Positions 14,086 through 15,366 of a DNA stretch of 15,366 nucleotides are shown here, one piece after another (the first letter of the stretch is position 1; each line of letters begins with the position of its first letter). Both the position numbers and the translations under genes were made by a program. This stretch comes from an uncultured Bacilli bacterium (GTDB lineage: Bacteria > Bacillota_I > Bacilli_A > RF39 > UBA660): the NCBI GenBank assembly GCA_947598455.1, contig CANQFI010000030.1, positions 1 through 15,366 of the forward strand. The letters are read 5' to 3'. Below the pieces are notes generated by a model. The model searched no databases and was not told the DNA's origin. It saw only the letters and a program-made list of their open reading frames with translations.

Positions 14086-15366
14086 TTAATCCAAATACCT
14101 AACTTGATAATTAATAAAGTATCTTTTCGTCCCTTTTGTATCAAAACCTCTTTTAAATTCATATTTCTCATTTATTAGTTTATTAATTTTATAATTTAAA
14201 TAAATATCTAACTTAATTATTTCTCCCTCTTTAGATACATATATATACTTAAGTAATAAATCAATTATCTTTTCTAATACCTGTAATGAATTAATTTTAT
14301 TCTGAATAACTTCTTTTAAAACATTTTCTTTATTACTTAGTATTTTTTTATTCAATAATTTTTTCTTTTGTTCTAATTTTTCTATTTCTTCATTAAATAA
14401 ATTATTCTTTTCTCTAAATTCTTCATCAGTTAATATTCCTTTTATACTAAGATCTAATATTTTATCTTTCTTAATATTTATCTTATTTATTTCTTGGTCA
14501 ATTTCTTTTACTCTATCTTCACCATTATCATCTAACATTAGATGATTATAATTATTCATTAATATATTAGTAACTTTTTCTAGATTAATATCTAACTTAC
14601 TAATTAAATCTTTAAATATATAATTTAATTCAGTTTCTCTTATATTAGCTGTATTACAACTTCCTTTACCATCTTGTAAGTACTTAGAACATACCCAAGT
14701 AATATCTTTTTTATGACATCTAAATACTCTACGATAAAATAAAGTATTATGCCATTTACAAAATATCTTGCCACTATATAAATATCTATCTTGATATTTA
14801 TTTTTATTATTCTTTTTTCTTTCTAACAATCTTTTATTTGCTTCTTCCCATAACTTACTATTTATAATTGGTGGTATCTTATTTCTATCCTCATATATCA
14901 CCCATTCATTTTTATTTAATTTTCTAATTTTTTTTGTCATATAATCTTCTATTTCGGATTTTTTTCCACAATAAAAACCTTTATATTTAGGATTTTCAAT
15001 CATTCTTGATATTGTTGAAGTCGCCCATTTTTTCCCATATCTACTAATAATTCCTTCACTATTTAATATTTTTACTATCTTTGCTAAAGATAATTTATCT
15101 ATTACATATAATCCATATATTCTTCTTACTACTTTAGCTTCTTCTTCTACAATAATTAATTTTTTAGTATTTTTATCTTTCTTATATCCATACAATAAAT
15201 TATTTCCAAGTATTTCTCCTCTTAAAATAGCTCTATTCATTCCAAATTTAACTCTTTCTGATAATCTTCTAATTTCATCTTGAGCCATTGAAGCCATAAT
15301 AGTAAGTCGTAGTTCTGCATCAGGTAATGCTGTATTAATATTATCATTTACAAATAATACAGCTAC
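14086..15366 (-). CDS. Large serine recombinase, N-terminus beyond the window
   Basis: The frame is open to the right edge: 23 codons before the ATG at 15295-15297 read VAVLFVNDNINTALPDAEL, in frame, so that ATG is internal. What is visible is the end of the resolvase-type catalytic domain (MASMAQDEIRRLSERVKFGM, the long linking helix), then the recombinase domain (from about GNNLLYGYKK through LNSEGIISRYGKKWATSTIS to PKYKGFYCG). A zinc ribbon follows (Cys203, Cys217, Cys226, Cys237 counted from the edge) and a long coiled coil (about 285-345) as in phage-type integrases. The catalytic serine lies outside the window. Such enzymes integrate and excise phages and conjugative elements between short att sites. 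It is on the same strand as, and 90 bases upstream of, the TIR operon. No att core could be identified. Confidence 0.9.
   Translation of the reverse strand, partial: VAVLFVNDNINTALPDAELRLTIMASMAQDEIRRLSERVKFGMNRAILRGEILGNNLLYGYKKDKNTKKLIIVEEEAKVVRRIYGLYVIDKLSLAKIVKILNSEGIISRYGKKWATSTISRMIENPKYKGFYCGKKSEIEDYMTKKIRKLNKNEWVIYEDRNKIPPIINSKLWEEANKRLLERKKNNKNKYQDRYLYSGKIFCKWHNTLFYRRVFRCHKKDITWVCSKYLQDGKGSCNTANIRETELNYIFKDLISKLDINLEKVTNILMNNYNHLMLDDNGEDRVKEIDQEINKINIKKDKILDLSIKGILTDEEFREKNNLFNEEIEKLEQKKKLLNKKILSNKENVLKEVIQNKINSLQVLEKIIDLLLKYIYVSKEGEIIKLDIYLNYKINKLINEKYEFKRGFDTKGTKRYFINYQVRYLD

Noticed and set aside
14072..14090. TTAAGGCTTAA palindrome as a terminator for the recombinase
   Set aside because: The stem is only five pairs and no T-run follows on the minus strand.
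15295..15297. ATG as the true start of the recombinase
   Set aside because: The frame stays open to the edge and the residues before it match the end of a serine-recombinase catalytic domain.
1..15366. CRISPR array, tRNA or rRNA genes, riboswitch
   Set aside because: I saw no regularly spaced repeats, cloverleaf-like sequence, rRNA-like GC-richer block, or long structured leader.

Overview
The window is strongly AT-rich with standard stop usage: every intact gene ends in TAA or TAG, and Trp is read from TGG. Gene starts have AGGAGG-type ribosome binding sites. Together with a PolC-type polymerase relative, a BspA-like protein, a YdjI-type SPFH protein and many membrane-anchored proteins, this suggests a low-GC Firmicute, perhaps a gut Bacilli or Erysipelotrichia-like lineage. 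No rRNA, tRNA or CRISPR array is visible. Taxonomy is inference.

Region 1 (1-2111, minus strand) is a compact run of four small genes, and two are broken. In transcription order they are an intact membrane-anchored exported protein (1602-2111), a zinc-ribbon gene broken by a one-base T-run slip and an in-frame TAG (1072-1558), a short RDD-family membrane protein (722-1027), and a broken membrane-anchored protein running off the left edge (1-673). The last gene carries a short 3' segment closely related to the first one.

Region 2 (2288-3754, plus strand) holds a membrane-tethered HTH regulator and a membrane-anchored thioredoxin-fold protein with CSNC. A TTCAACT element occurs as a pair about two helical turns apart before each gene, a candidate operator linking the two. 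A strong two-way terminator closes the region.

Region 3 (3760-7400) contains what I consider the most unusual gene. Its protein of about 583 residues follows the order of DNA polymerase III PolC (PHP, then polymerase core) but lacks the exonuclease, has lost the PHP metal ligands, and has lost at least one catalytic aspartate. It looks like a catalytically dead polymerase scaffold. It lies downstream of an unrecognised protein with a C-terminal winged-helix-like segment. That gene is divergent from a secreted beta-propeller-like protein, and the two promoters share one -35 box.

Region 4 (7429-14072, minus strand) is a four-gene operon with a recognisable promoter and terminator: two tandem TIR proteins (zinc ribbon, TPR-like, TIR, five predicted membrane segments, outward SH3-like tail), an SPFH protein with two zinc ribbons, and a membrane protein with BspA-type leucine-rich units. 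The TIR pair is nearly identical in the cytoplasmic half and divergent in the membrane and outer half. Together they resemble a membrane-surveillance or immune-like module, which is inference.

Region 5 (14086 to the right edge, minus strand) is the C-terminal part of a large serine recombinase. It suggests that an integrated element borders or contains the TIR operon.
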